DNA from: JAWWPY01 sp963822825
Lineage (GTDB): Bacteria > Actinomycetota > Actinomycetes > Streptosporangiales > Streptosporangiaceae
Length of the DNA: 64,000 nucleotides
Direction: 5' to 3'
Assembly: GCA_963822825.1 (NCBI GenBank)
Contig: CAWGIW010000012.1
Coordinates: 488,620 to 552,619 of the forward strand
A model generated the notes under the pieces. It was not told where the DNA came from. It saw only the letters and a program-made list of their open reading frames with translations, and made no database searches. Positions 43,954 through 52,764 of the stretch are shown piece after piece; the stretch's first letter is position 1; every line of letters starts with the position of its first letter. The translations under genes and the position numbers were made by a program.

Positions 43954-45068
43954 CCCTGGCGCCTCCCCAGACCCTGGCGAGCTCACCGCATATGTTATCC
44001 ACCAGTACGCCGGAATTCTCATGTTTTGTGATTGAGACCAGGTCGAGTATTTCTCCGGCCGGTCAGGCGAGACGGCTCTCCTCGATGACGCAGATATCTG
44101 TGCACTGGACGAAGCATCTGCGGCGATGATCGGCGAAGAAGCGCTCGCCGTGCTCGGTCATGTCACGACCGCGCAGACGTGCCGGGCCGTGTCCCTCATC
44201 TCACTGACCGAAAATTCGGACCAACGGCTGACGCGCGTCCCTCCGCTCAGACTGCGCCGTCTGCGGCGCACTGTCTCCCGGCCAGAACGGGGCCGACGTG
44301 GCGGGGATCCACGAGTGGGAGGTGCACGGCATGCCCGGGCTGGTGTTCCCGCCCGGCGCGCGGGTTGCGCGGGTTGCGCTGGCCAGGCCTGCCTGATTGC
44401 GGTAGCTCAGGAACTCGGATTGACCGTCGCGTTCGCCTCTTCCTGGAGCGCTAGCCTCGCCGAGTTCCTTGAACTGCTGCCCGATCAGGAGTACGTAACG
44501 CACCTTGGCCGTTCCTCAACCCCGCAGTGCGCAGCAGCTAACAGAACACGCTGGTCCGGGCGGGGGCGCTCGGGTATGTGGTTTAGCTCAACACCATGGC
44601 TGCGGGGCTCCGCGGATGCCCATTCGGCCGGCCCATGCCATTGGCTGGCGGCCGAGGCCACTAGTGAAAGCCCTTTAAATGTTAGCAGATAGTTAAGAAA
44701 TGCCTCGGCTTTCGCAACGGTGAAGGGCGATCCCGCGTGGTCCACGCGGACGCTGGCGCCTTCCCGGCTGATCGTGTCTAGCAGCAGCGTCGCGCCGTCC
44801 GCGCGGATCGCGCCGTCCGCGGCGACTGCTCGTGCGCGGGCCATATGATCGAAAACGGACGAGGAAGCACAGACGCATTCATCGATCACCCATAGTCCAT
44901 GCCCTCTGCATGATGATGGGGGAGTGGCGCGCTTTGCGTCTACTATGAGACTATTGGCACTGGACCGCAGGCTGAGATACGACCGTTTCCGGACAAGATT
45001 TCACTTTGGCTTCGAGACGCCGCTGAACGCCCACCCATGGTGACTGGCCTGGTGCAAGGCGGAGTCCC
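43954..45068. other. Long intergenic region with a doubtful minus-strand frame
   Basis: About 1.1 kb between the divergent NB-ARC regulator and TylF-like gene. A minus-strand frame at 44485-44889 starts VIDECVCASSSVFDHMARAR and has some protein-like stretches, but no family and no good ribosome binding site. Its start coincides with the inverted-repeat arm. Plus-strand frames look like noise. Promoters for both flanking genes should be here. Confidence 0.45.
44865..44886 (-). repeat. Right arm of the 22-bp inverted repeat
   Basis: The reverse complement reads atcgatgaatgcgtc plus TGTGCTT, matching 41263-41284 at 20 of 22 positions. Confidence 0.6.
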
Positions 45069-45797
45069 ATGGAAGGGTTGAGCAGTATGCACCAGGGCAG
45101 CACAGAACCGACCACACAGGCCGGGGTCATGTCACTGGCTCGTCTGGCCGATCAGGTCTCGAAGGCAAGCCAACACATGATGAGCCTGGACTCGCTGTCG
45201 AACATCTACTGGGGCCTGAGCCATCTCCTGGAACTAGGCGTGCCGGGCGATGTGGTGGAACTAGGGTGTCATGCCGGATATACCAGTGTGTATCTGCAGA
45301 TGATCATTGATCATACGGATCCGGGTCGCACGCTTCACGTCTATGATTCGTTCGAGGGCCTACCGAAGCCGGGTCCCCGGGACGGCACCTATTTCTCGGC
45401 TGGCGAGCTCCGGGTCAGCCAGCAGGATCTGACGGCTACCTTCGACGCCTGGGGACTTCGCCATCCGGTGATTCACGTCGGCTGGTTTGAGGATACGCTT
45501 CCGGGCGGGCTTCCCGACAAGATCGCCTTCGGACTGCTGGATGCAGATTTCTATGAGTCCATTCTGGTCAGCCTCCGCCATGTGTGGCCGCGCGTTATCC
45601 CCGGTGGCATCGTCATGATCGACGACTACTGCGATCCCCGCGAAAACCCATGGGCCTGGCCGGAGATGCCCGGGGTCAAGGTCGCCTGCGATGAGTTCTT
45701 CGCCAACACCAGAGAACGCCCTATCACGCTGGTGGGATGCGGCTCGATGGCTTGCGCTTACGTGCGCAAGAGCATCGGGTCCGCTCGAAGCTCTTAG
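45069..45797 (+). CDS. TylF/MycF-type O-methyltransferase
   Basis: A 242-aa SAM-dependent methyltransferase of the macrocin-O-methyltransferase family. Motif I is DVVELGCHAGYTSVYLQ; TLHVYDSFEGLPKP is the family's acidic loop; IAFGLLDADFYESIL and GGIVMIDDYCDPRENPWAW hold the metal-binding Asp pair. Family members methylate sugars of macrolides or other natural products. ATG at 45069 or 45090 could be the start; the first 20 residues are variable. It is next to a GMC-type remnant and near sulfotransferases, suggesting a small biosynthetic or tailoring locus. Confidence 0.9.
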   Translation: MEGLSSMHQGSTEPTTQAGVMSLARLADQVSKASQHMMSLDSLSNIYWGLSHLLELGVPGDVVELGCHAGYTSVYLQMIIDHTDPGRTLHVYDSFEGLPKPGPRDGTYFSAGELRVSQQDLTATFDAWGLRHPVIHVGWFEDTLPGGLPDKIAFGLLDADFYESILVSLRHVWPRVIPGGIVMIDDYCDPRENPWAWPEMPGVKVACDEFFANTRERPITLVGCGSMACAYVRKSIGSARSS

Positions 45798-45808
45798 AAA
45801 GGTGCGAT

Positions 45809-45997
45809 TTGACGAAACGGCAGCTCGTCACGGATGTCTGTATAGTCAGCTCTGGCCAGCGGGTATTACAACCGCCGGATGAGCTTGTCAAATCGGGGAT
45901 CCAAACTTTGATTATTGAAGGTGGCATATCTGTCGATCATTTCCTGCGAGCGGTTTCGCGAATCCAGTCACCATTGTCGCACTGTCTATCCGGTTGA
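45809..45997 (+). pseudogene. GMC/FAD oxidoreductase N-terminal remnant
   Basis: A TTG-started frame behind GAAAGG encodes KRQLVTDVCIVSSGQ, then ELVKSGIQTLIIEGG. This is the Rossmann FAD-binding start of a GMC-type oxidoreductase, with GxGxxG degraded to SSGQRV. The frame ends after 62 codons and nothing of the rest remains. It sits 11 bases after the methyltransferase, so it was probably co-transcribed with it once. Confidence 0.6.
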
Positions 45998-46037
45998 CTG
46001 AAAACATCGTCATGAGCTTGCGGACAGGAGATCAGTG

Positions 46038-46556
46038 ATGACACAGGTACCGGGCCCGGCTACAAACATTCCGGTGAAAGAGATTCGTCTGCGGCCTGTG
46101 ACGACCGCGGAGTTCGAGGCTTGGCGCGCCAGGGCCATTCCGTGGTACACGGCCGCGCACCAACGAACTGGCGGCTGGAGCGCCGAGCAGGCAAAGAGCC
46201 TTGCCGAGCGGAAAACGGATAAGCTCCTGCCAGCGGGCCCGGAAACCCCTGGCATGCTCCTGCTCTCAGCCGAGACCCGTGACGGCGCTCCGCTGGGCAT
46301 GGTCTGGATTGCGCTCGATCACCCCAGCGCAGGCTCCGCATGGATCTATGACATCGAAATCCTCCAAGAGCACCGCGGCAAGGGCTACGGCCGCGCCCTG
46401 CTGCAGGCCGCCGAGCAAGAGAGCGCGAAGCACGGCATCACGGAGATCGGCCTGAACGTCTTCGGGACGAACGTCGTCGCCCGCAGCCTCTACGACTCAT
46501 CCGGCTACGAGGTCACAGCCACTCAGATGCGCAAGCGGCTAGCTGCCGATGAGTAA
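46038..46556 (+). CDS. GNAT family N-acetyltransferase
   Basis: A 172-aa GNAT-fold protein. The acetyl-CoA loop is EHRGKGYGRALLQAAEQE (RGxGxGxxL). Strand beta-4 is AWIYDIEILQE, and NVFGTNVVARSLYDSSGYE is the C-terminal motif. An N-terminal segment with WRARAIPWYTAAHQ is typical of a subgroup with uncertain substrate. ATG at 46038 or 46035 is possible. Substrate unknown. Confidence 0.9.
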   Translation: MTQVPGPATNIPVKEIRLRPVTTAEFEAWRARAIPWYTAAHQRTGGWSAEQAKSLAERKTDKLLPAGPETPGMLLLSAETRDGAPLGMVWIALDHPSAGSAWIYDIEILQEHRGKGYGRALLQAAEQESAKHGITEIGLNVFGTNVVARSLYDSSGYEVTATQMRKRLAADE

Positions 46557-46756
46557 CAGGTGGCGGAAGTCGACGCAGCCCAGCTAACTGGAGGCCGCGG
46601 CTGCTCGTAGGTGATTTCGAGGCGGGTGTCTGCTGGCAGATTTGCGCCACGTCGCTCGAGTACCACTGGCATCTTCCGTGCCGCCGTCTGCCGTGGCCGC
46701 CTCGCATACGCGTAACCGGGGCCATGTGGCCGACGGGTGGATGCGGGGTTTTGTGC

Positions 46757-47578
46757 TCAGGCTTCCACATCGGTGATGGGCGGGTATCCGAGTTTGTGGT
46801 GCAGGTCGTTGAGCTGTGCGAGCAATGGCGCCGGGATCAGGGTTAGCGGGATTCCGGTCGCGGGAGAATCCGCGTCGGCTGGCTGGCTCCCGTGTTTCTC
46901 CTGAATGAGCCACGGTGACGCGGCTGCTTTGTCGAGAGAGAGGAAGTCACTGATGTCCAGCAGGGTCTGCGGCGAGTTGGCGGTCAGGTCCTCGATGCGG
47001 ACGCGGAGGCACGATTGGTGGTGCGCCTGTTCGAAGTTCAGCTGCTGGGTCGTGTGGGTGACCCAGTAGCTGGCCAGGGCAGCCAGGGAGCTTGCCGGGT
47101 GGGCCGCCACGAACGGCGCGAATTCTGGCCCGGCCAGGCCCCAGCGGCTCGAGCCGAGGATGGTGCGCACCGTGGTGTCGGCCCGGCAGTGCACGATCAG
47201 GAACCGGGTCTGTGGGTAGAGCCGCGCGAACGTCTGGGCCGCCGCATGCGCCGCGGTGGTGAACTCGCACCAGCGGCTGCCGCCGTTGCGGGCGAGAATC
47301 GCGGTGACCAGCCCGGTGCTGAGCGCCCTGGCGGACGCGGCACCGAGCGGTGAAAACCCCTCGTCGTCATGGCCGTCAACGGTTTGCCAGGTGGTTACCG
47401 CGTTATGGCACAGGGGCAGTATGCCCGTCCCCCCGGTGCAGGCCAGTCCGGGGAATGCGGACATTGCGGACCGCAGCCGGCCCGCCCCGGATCCGGTGTA
47501 GCCCATGACGATGACGGCGGCGGCCTGCGCGCTTTGCGCAGCGGCGGTGGGGCGATGTGGCAGTTGGCTGATGCTCAT
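46757..47578 (-). CDS. Sulfotransferase family protein (degenerate PAPS loop)
   Basis: A 273-aa protein. The N-terminal loop reads VIVMGYTGSGAGRLRSAMSAFPG, resembling the 5'-phosphosulfate loop of PAPS-dependent sulfotransferases with substitutions. FLIVHCRADTTVRTIL corresponds to the 3'-phosphate-binding segment, and LRVRIEDLTANSPQTLLDISDFL is the conserved C-terminal part. It starts two bases after the stop of the 150-aa gene. Activity is uncertain given the altered loop. Confidence 0.8.
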   Translation of the reverse strand: MSISQLPHRPTAAAQSAQAAAVIVMGYTGSGAGRLRSAMSAFPGLACTGGTGILPLCHNAVTTWQTVDGHDDEGFSPLGAASARALSTGLVTAILARNGGSRWCEFTTAAHAAAQTFARLYPQTRFLIVHCRADTTVRTILGSSRWGLAGPEFAPFVAAHPASSLAALASYWVTHTTQQLNFEQAHHQSCLRVRIEDLTANSPQTLLDISDFLSLDKAAASPWLIQEKHGSQPADADSPATGIPLTLIPAPLLAQLNDLHHKLGYPPITDVEA

Positions 47579-47580
47579 TA

Positions 47581-48033
47581 TCAGCCCGCCAGGGCGGGGA
47601 ACTGCCCGCAGGCGATGGCGGCATTGTGCGCCAACGACGGCAGGCCGAGCAGGTCGGCGAGCAGCGCGACCCTGCCCTCGTTGACGAAGATTTCACTCTC
47701 GCCGTAGTCGCAATACCTCAGCTCATTGCGGCGGAGCGCCACGCTCAGATTGAGGCGGCCGTCCAGAAGTTCCAGCCATGCCTGCGCGGTCCCGACGATG
47801 CTCCAGGCAGCCTCTACGCCGTCGTCATCATCGCCGTTTTCCTTATCGACCGCGGCCGGGCTGGCGTCATTGCTGAGCGTGTGCGCGGCGAGATCGACCT
47901 GCCAGCGCACCGGGCTGTCGCTGTGTGGCTGGCGGATCGCTACCGTGAAGCTCTCCGCCATGTGTTCCCGCCAGCGGTCGGCGAAGACACTGTCGATCCG
48001 GGCCACCCCCGCGGCCAGCCGGTCGGCCAGCAC
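47581..48033 (-). CDS. Small hypothetical protein between two sulfotransferases
   Basis: A 150-aa acidic protein, GTG start at 48033 behind GGAGG. No family is recognised with confidence. Residues 16-50 (DSVFADRWREHMAESFTVAI) and 85-115 (AQAWLELLDGRLNLSVALRRNELRYCDYG) resemble small SCP2-like or lipid-binding folds, a weak guess. It overlaps the 3' end of the upstream sulfotransferase frame by about 167 bases in another frame, which suggests that frame is artificially extended. Confidence 0.7.
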   Translation of the reverse strand: MLADRLAAGVARIDSVFADRWREHMAESFTVAIRQPHSDSPVRWQVDLAAHTLSNDASPAAVDKENGDDDDGVEAAWSIVGTAQAWLELLDGRLNLSVALRRNELRYCDYGESEIFVNEGRVALLADLLGLPSLAHNAAIACGQFPALAG

Positions 48034-49129
48034 GGCGGCCTCCGGCAGCGGCGTGCTCTGCCCCGGAACACCTGGCGCGCTCCGGAGCGCCAGCGTCGTC
48101 GCCGTCAGGTACTAGCAGGCTGGCTGGCCTGTCGGCGGTTCCCCACCTCTCGTCTATCGGGACGTAGCCGAGCTTGCCGAGCAGTTCGTTGATGGACTCC
48201 AAGATCGGCGGCGGGATCAGCCCCATCGGAACCGAATCACTTCTGCCGATCGAGTCCGGGCTGATCTTGCCGGTATGCCAGATCTTGTGGTCGGCGGGGC
48301 CGAACCGCTCGTGCTCGCGGGCGAAGACCGCCTGCGCGATGCCGGGCACCCGCCCGACGCCGATGAAATCGAAGATCCCCGCCGCGATGCGTTCCGGCTC
48401 CCGCACCATGTCTTCATACCGCACCCGGTGGCAGAGGTCTGGGTGCTTCTCCTCGACCTCGGCTATCCCCTGGGCCTGGTCGTGCCAGTACCTACCCAGC
48501 GCCATCACCGCATTGCCCGGTGAGCCGGCGATGTACTGGTCGAATCCGTAGCCGTTCAGCCCCCACGGGCACGCCTCGAGCCCGGAACTGATCATGTCCA
48601 TCGGATGGCGATACAAGCAGATGAACCGGGTCGCGGGGTAGATCCGGGCCAGCAGTTCGGTGTATGGCGCAGTACCCAGGCTCTTATCGCAATACAGCCG
48701 TTTCCCTCGCCGCTTCAGGTACGGCGCCGTCATCAGGTCCATGGTCTGCCGGATGCCGGCGATCGCGGCATCGGGTACCTGCGGCGGTGCGTCGCCCCGC
48801 TGCAGCGCCAGCGGCGCACCCTCGATCAGCGACCACACCACCGCCAGCTGAGAGCACAACGCCGGGATGTTCGTCTCCGGCGGGCAGGCCAGGTCCGGAT
48901 GCGTATCCAGGATCAGCCGCAGCAGCGTCGAACCAGACCGCCCCATGCACAACACGAACACCGGGTCCATCTGCTGCCCGCCATCGCTGCGGCCATTGCC
49001 TGGGCCATGCCAGGCCACCGAATTCAATTGCTCCACTGGGATCTCACTCACTGGCGCATCCAATAAGGGTTCGCAAAGACCATGCAGCACGTTATCTGTA
49101 GGCCGCATCGTGCACGCATCGCGCCGCAT
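47867..49129 (-). CDS. Sulfotransferase family protein, 3' end out of frame
   Basis: PAPS-dependent sulfotransferase, 420 aa as read. The 5'-phosphosulfate loop is FVLCMGRSGSTLLRLILDTHP, and FICLYRHPMDMISSGLEACP carries the 3'-phosphate contacts; HRVRYEDMVREPERIAAGIFDFIG follows. The real protein probably ends soon after YVPIDERWG (near 48110). The last 80 residues are Arg/Gly-rich, non-homologous and overlap the next gene in another frame, so a small indel has likely removed the stop. ATG at 48970 is a possible internal start. Confidence 0.85.
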   Translation of the reverse strand: MRRDACTMRPTDNVLHGLCEPLLDAPVSEIPVEQLNSVAWHGPGNGRSDGGQQMDPVFVLCMGRSGSTLLRLILDTHPDLACPPETNIPALCSQLAVVWSLIEGAPLALQRGDAPPQVPDAAIAGIRQTMDLMTAPYLKRRGKRLYCDKSLGTAPYTELLARIYPATRFICLYRHPMDMISSGLEACPWGLNGYGFDQYIAGSPGNAVMALGRYWHDQAQGIAEVEEKHPDLCHRVRYEDMVREPERIAAGIFDFIGVGRVPGIAQAVFAREHERFGPADHKIWHTGKISPDSIGRSDSVPMGLIPPPILESINELLGKLGYVPIDERWGTADRPASLLVPDGDDAGAPERARCSGAEHAAAGGRRAGRPAGRGGGPDRQCLRRPLAGTHGGELHGSDPPATQRQPGALAGRSRRAHAQQ

Positions 49130-49160
49130 CGTCGGCCACCCCGGCGCTGCCAGGCGTGGT

Positions 49161-49982
49161 TCAGAAGAGGAATCCCCAGTAGGGGCGGTTCGTGTAGGTG
49201 ACCTGGCTGGCCGGTGGCGCGATTACCGGTACCGGCGCACCGAAGTCACCGAAGGTGAGGTCCCGGTCGGTCGTGACGTTCCCCTGCGTGGTGATGGTCA
49301 TCAGGCGCCGGACCCGTCCCTGCTGATCGAGTTCCACGGTCGCGGTGAGCGACTGCCGCGCTTCGGGGAGGCGCACCGTGAACACGTACCTGGTGCCGGT
49401 CCAGCCCGGGCCTGAGGCGGATCCCGCCATGCGCACCGTGCCCACCGATCGCAGCGCCCCAGAAAGCTCGGCCGGGCTGACCGGCCGGTCGGTGACGAAG
49501 CCGTAGATCTCGTACCCGGGTGGTATCCCGTCGGCCGCCACGGGCGGCACCGGGGCCTTGTCCCAGGGCTTGCCGAGGGTCTGATTCCCGGATACCCGCG
49601 TGTACACATGCCGACCGAGGAACCGGATCTGCGCCGTCATCGGGCCCTGTGGCCGCCCTACGGCCAGCAGTTCGGTGCCCAGCCCGTGCCGTGGGTCGAA
49701 CGCGCCGGACACCACATCCGAGTGTATTTCGCGCCCCCTGAACCGCACTACCGAGTCCAGGCTGAAACTGTAACTGCCCGCCGAGGTCTTCGCCAGCGCG
49801 CCGGCCACCGCGGCCAGCGGCGACGGCGCGTGGCCGGCCGATGCCGCCAGCAGCGCGGCTGTCACCCCCGCCGCGGCCGCGGCCGCACCTGCCGCCACGA
49901 GCAGCGCGCCAGTGACGCTGCCTCGCCGCTGCGCCCCGGTCCCGCACGACATGCGGCACGCCGGTTCCCGGTGGCATGTCAC
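49161..49982 (-). CDS. Membrane-anchored extracytoplasmic protein, LolA/LppX-like
   Basis: A 273-aa protein with one N-terminal membrane segment (GALLVAAGAAAAAAGVTAALLAAS) and a beta-rich extracytoplasmic part. SYSFSLDSVVRFRGREIHS, DVVSGAFDPRHGLG and MTAQIRFLGRHVYTRVSG resemble the actinobacterial lipoprotein fold of the LppX/LprG/LolA type, but without a lipobox. It ends in TYTNRPYWGFLF. Function unknown. It lies 31 bases after (downstream on the minus strand of) nothing obvious and starts divergently from the secreted-protein locus. Confidence 0.75.
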   Translation of the reverse strand: MTCHREPACRMSCGTGAQRRGSVTGALLVAAGAAAAAAGVTAALLAASAGHAPSPLAAVAGALAKTSAGSYSFSLDSVVRFRGREIHSDVVSGAFDPRHGLGTELLAVGRPQGPMTAQIRFLGRHVYTRVSGNQTLGKPWDKAPVPPVAADGIPPGYEIYGFVTDRPVSPAELSGALRSVGTVRMAGSASGPGWTGTRYVFTVRLPEARQSLTATVELDQQGRVRRLMTITTQGNVTTDRDLTFGDFGAPVPVIAPPASQVTYTNRPYWGFLF

Positions 49983-50279
49983 CAGGCCCGGCCGGGAAGG
50001 TGCCGCGCCTGTCGGGGCCGGTTTCGTTCATGTCCGTCTCGCGCACAGCCAGTCACCCTTCACCCTGTTGTGCTCCGCGCGGCAGAAGGCCGGCCGCCCG
50101 TCGGCCGCGAAGGCCTGCAGAAGATCCTCGCCAGCGCCCAAGATGCCGTGGTTGACGTCACCATAAAGCCGGAACCGCGCTCGCCTGTGCGTCGCCCAGG
50201 CTTCGCAATCAGGCCTTACCCGGCTGGATGATACAGCTGCCAGCACGTCCTGGCCGCCAGGCAATGGGTATATCCCGGG

Positions 50280-50441
50280 CCCGGCAATACTTCCCCGAAA
50301 CTGCCACCAATTCTTCCGGTGACACTACCTTGCTTTAGGTCCGGGGCCGAAAATAACATCAAGGACGCGGTAGGCGTAACTCTCGTTGTACTAGTCGACA
50401 GTCTCAGTTTCAATCGATCGCAGGTCAGAAAGGACAGCGTG
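50280..50441 (+). promoter_or_regulatory. Upstream region of secreted-protein gene, duplicated at 52.6 and 53.6 kb
   Basis: Bases 50280-50387 match 52606-52713 almost throughout, and 50388 onwards match 53595 onwards. The block contains ttgctttaggtccggggccgaaaataac, a possible -35/-10 pair at 50330-50357. It is the best candidate for a transcription start for the gene at 50442. Confidence 0.55.
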
Positions 50442-50915
50442 ATGAAGTCAGGCATCAAGAAGACAATGCGCGTCGCGACCACCTTCACCGGCGCCGCCGC
50501 CTGCGCGGTCGGCTTCAACAACCCGGCGGCGATGGCAGGCACCGCCAGGCCAGCAGCACAGGCCGGCCAGCAGCAACTGCACCGCGTCGCCCTCGCCGAC
50601 AATAGGCCCATCAGCGGCAGTATCCGCGAGGCTAATTGCGCAAGCCATTCGCATTGGATGCACATGGGTGGACCCCAGGGCAGCGTGGCCTGTTTTGGTT
50701 TCAAAGGCGGACTGGATGTGTCGCCCTACCCCAACATGCGCAGCTTCTGCGGAGGGAATAATTCCGGTTTTATCTCGGGCAACGGCACTCTTGGGTTCGC
50801 AACCTACCATTTCGGCCCTGGAACCTATTTCTGGCACCTCCCGGGGAATGTCCGGTGGTTCTATGTCAGTAGAGTTTTTATTACTAGATGGGTCGGCAAC
50901 GACAAGTGCCCATAG
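50442..50915 (+). CDS. Small secreted Cys-containing protein (copy 1, intact)
   Basis: A 157-aa protein with a signal peptide (KKTMRVATTFTGAAACAVGF, then NNPAAMA; cleavage after AMA likely). The mature part has four cysteines in EANCASHSHWMHMGG, GSVACFGFKGG, RSFCGGNNSG and GNDKCP. It is rich in Phe, Tyr, Trp and Gly, giving a beta-rich compact fold that recalls secreted crystallin-like actinobacterial proteins of unknown role. ATG at 50442 follows GAAAGGACAGCGTG. A frameshifted duplicate is at 53649. Confidence 0.85.
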   Translation: MKSGIKKTMRVATTFTGAAACAVGFNNPAAMAGTARPAAQAGQQQLHRVALADNRPISGSIREANCASHSHWMHMGGPQGSVACFGFKGGLDVSPYPNMRSFCGGNNSGFISGNGTLGFATYHFGPGTYFWHLPGNVRWFYVSRVFITRWVGNDKCP

Positions 50916-51092
50916 CAGCCGTAGGTCGCCACTAGGTTCGGGTAGGCCGCCCGGCTACCAGAGCTAGGCCAGGACGCGCGAACGCAGCGGAATCATCCGA
51001 ATCCCCTGGTACCTCTGCGGTTACCCCTTTGCTTAGACCGCTGGACAAACGTCGGCACCTGCGGCTGCCAACGTCCTACCGGTTTCCGAGGC

Positions 51093-51944
51093 ATGTCGGC
51101 GATCCTGGATAGGATCGCCAGAGAGAAATCTGTCATGCTCGCGAGAAAAGTCATTCCTCCCGAGTACGGGGAGTGGAACAAGAAATGGGGCGCGCCGTAC
51201 GGTTTTGCCGTCGACAAGCCACTGATAATCCGAGATCGTTTCGACGAGGACAATCCCGGACGCTATGGCCCGTTCGGCTTCCAGCGGGCTAGCCATACGA
51301 GGGTCATCGAATATCCGTGGGCATTCTTCACCGCCGCACCCGAGCCGGGGATGCGGGTAATGGACGTGGGTGGGTGGCTCAGCGGGTTCCAGGTCGTGCT
51401 GGCCAAGCAGGGTTGCGAGGTAATCAACGTAGACCCATCGTCACCGACCGATCTACGTTGGACGGTCCACGGCCGGAATCCCGTGGGCGGCCACGCCGAG
51501 ATCCACCGCACCTTCACGTCCATTTTCGGCGTCGACGTCACGCTGGTCACCCAGCGGGTGCAAGACACTAATTTCGAAGCAAACTCGTTCGACCGTATAT
51601 TCGCTATATCAGTGCTCGAGCACGTCGACCAGGACGAGGCTCAGCATATGGTGAATACCATGCAGCGGCTGATCGCCCCCGGCGGTCTTATCGTGCTGAG
51701 CATCGACCTCTTCTTCGACCTGGAGCCGTTCGGGATGTTGAAGCAGAACTACTACGGCCGCAATCTCAACGTACACGACCTGATCCAGGGTACCGGGCTG
51801 ACCATGGTTCAGGGCGATCCCAAGGAGCTGAACGGTTACGGCGAGTTCGACCCGGAGCGCATCGTGGCACGGATCGACGAATTCGATTTCGGCTGGAGCT
51901 ACCCGGTGCTCAGCCAGCTCACCGCGCTACGCAAGCCGGAGTGA
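51093..51944 (+). CDS. SAM-dependent methyltransferase
   Basis: A 283-aa class I methyltransferase. Motif I is GMRVMDVGGWLSGFQVVLAK, followed by CEVINVDPSSP. FDRIFAISVLEHVDQDEAQ and LIAPGGLIVLSIDLFFD are motifs II and III of methyltransferase 11/25 type. The N-terminal 80 residues (PPEYGEWNKKWGAPYGF) have no recognised domain. ATG at 51093 has a weak upstream GTTTCCGAGG. The substrate is unknown; its neighbours are the secreted protein and SARP regulator. Confidence 0.88.
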   Translation: MSAILDRIAREKSVMLARKVIPPEYGEWNKKWGAPYGFAVDKPLIIRDRFDEDNPGRYGPFGFQRASHTRVIEYPWAFFTAAPEPGMRVMDVGGWLSGFQVVLAKQGCEVINVDPSSPTDLRWTVHGRNPVGGHAEIHRTFTSIFGVDVTLVTQRVQDTNFEANSFDRIFAISVLEHVDQDEAQHMVNTMQRLIAPGGLIVLSIDLFFDLEPFGMLKQNYYGRNLNVHDLIQGTGLTMVQGDPKELNGYGEFDPERIVARIDEFDFGWSYPVLSQLTALRKPE

Positions 51945-52055
51945 GGCGCCGAGCACGGCGGCGACGGCGAGTACGGCCCTGAGCCGGTCCCCCGCTGGAC
52001 GGGCGGCAGCACCTGGCGGAGCGTCAGCGGAGCCGGGTCTGATGTTGCCGTGGGT

Positions 52056-52605
52056 CATGCCGTTGGTTCGAGGGTGACCTTGTAACCGAGGGCTTCGAAC
52101 TGGTGGACGTGTGCGCGCTTGCGGCGTTCGGGGTTGAAGCGCTGGTCGAAGAGCCGGGGCCGAGGTCGGTGTGGCGCGCGTCGGGGTCCGAGAGCAGGTG
52201 CCAGAAGATGATCAGGATGGACCGGCCGACGGCGACGACCGCTTTCTAGGCGCCGCGGCGGCGGGCGATCCGCCGGTAGCGCTCGGCCTCGCTGCTCCCA
52301 CCGCGGCTTCACCCAGGACGCGGGCCAGGTAGGAGTTGCCGTGACCGGTGGAGCCCCTGCCTTTCTTTCCCGGCGGGCTCCTTCACCCCGGGTGCGAACT
52401 TTCGCCCAGGAGACCAGGTGACCCGCGGTGGGGAACCCGGCTCATATCGGTTCCGATCTCGGCGATGATGATCGCGGCGGCGACAGCGCCGATGCCGGGG
52501 ACTTCATCCAGCCGCGGTGCCGCCGTTGCGAAAGGGGCGATCATCGCCTCGATCCTGGCATCAAGTCCAGCGATGTCGGCGTCGATCCCGTCGATGCGGC
52601 CGAGG
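52056..52605 (-). pseudogene. IS110-family transposase remnant
   Basis: In pieces on the minus strand: DADIAGLDARIEAMIAPFA, LDEVPGIGAVAAAIIIAEIG (helix-hairpin-helix of the Tnp_20 domain), later LFDQRFNPERRKRAHVHQ and EALGYKVTLEPTA at the C-terminus. The frames differ and material between them is compressed, so several deletions occurred; the N-terminal DEDD domain is missing. It adjoins the left end of the duplicated block at 52606. Confidence 0.82.
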
Positions 52606-52713
52606 CCCGGCAATACTTCCCCGAAACTTCTACCAATTCTTCCGGTGACACTACCTTGCTTTAGGTCCGGGCCGAAAATAACATCAGGGGACGCGGTAAG
52701 CGTAACTCTCGTT
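52606..52713 (+). repeat. Duplicate of the secreted-gene upstream region, now ahead of the SARP gene
   Basis: About 108 bases match 50280-50387 with few differences (ctgccacc against cttctacc, and one-base indels). The match ends exactly at ctctcgtt and resumes at 53595, showing an 881-bp insertion. Confidence 0.88.
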
Positions 52714-52764
52714 AAGCGCCTTGCGGCCGTGGAAAATCTGATTTGCATGACGCCTGGAGAGGGA

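Noticed and set aside
44126..44692. Plus-strand frame of 188 codons upstream of the TylF-like gene
   Set aside because: Arg-rich, no similarity and overlapped by an equally doubtful minus-strand frame; listed only as an unassigned region.
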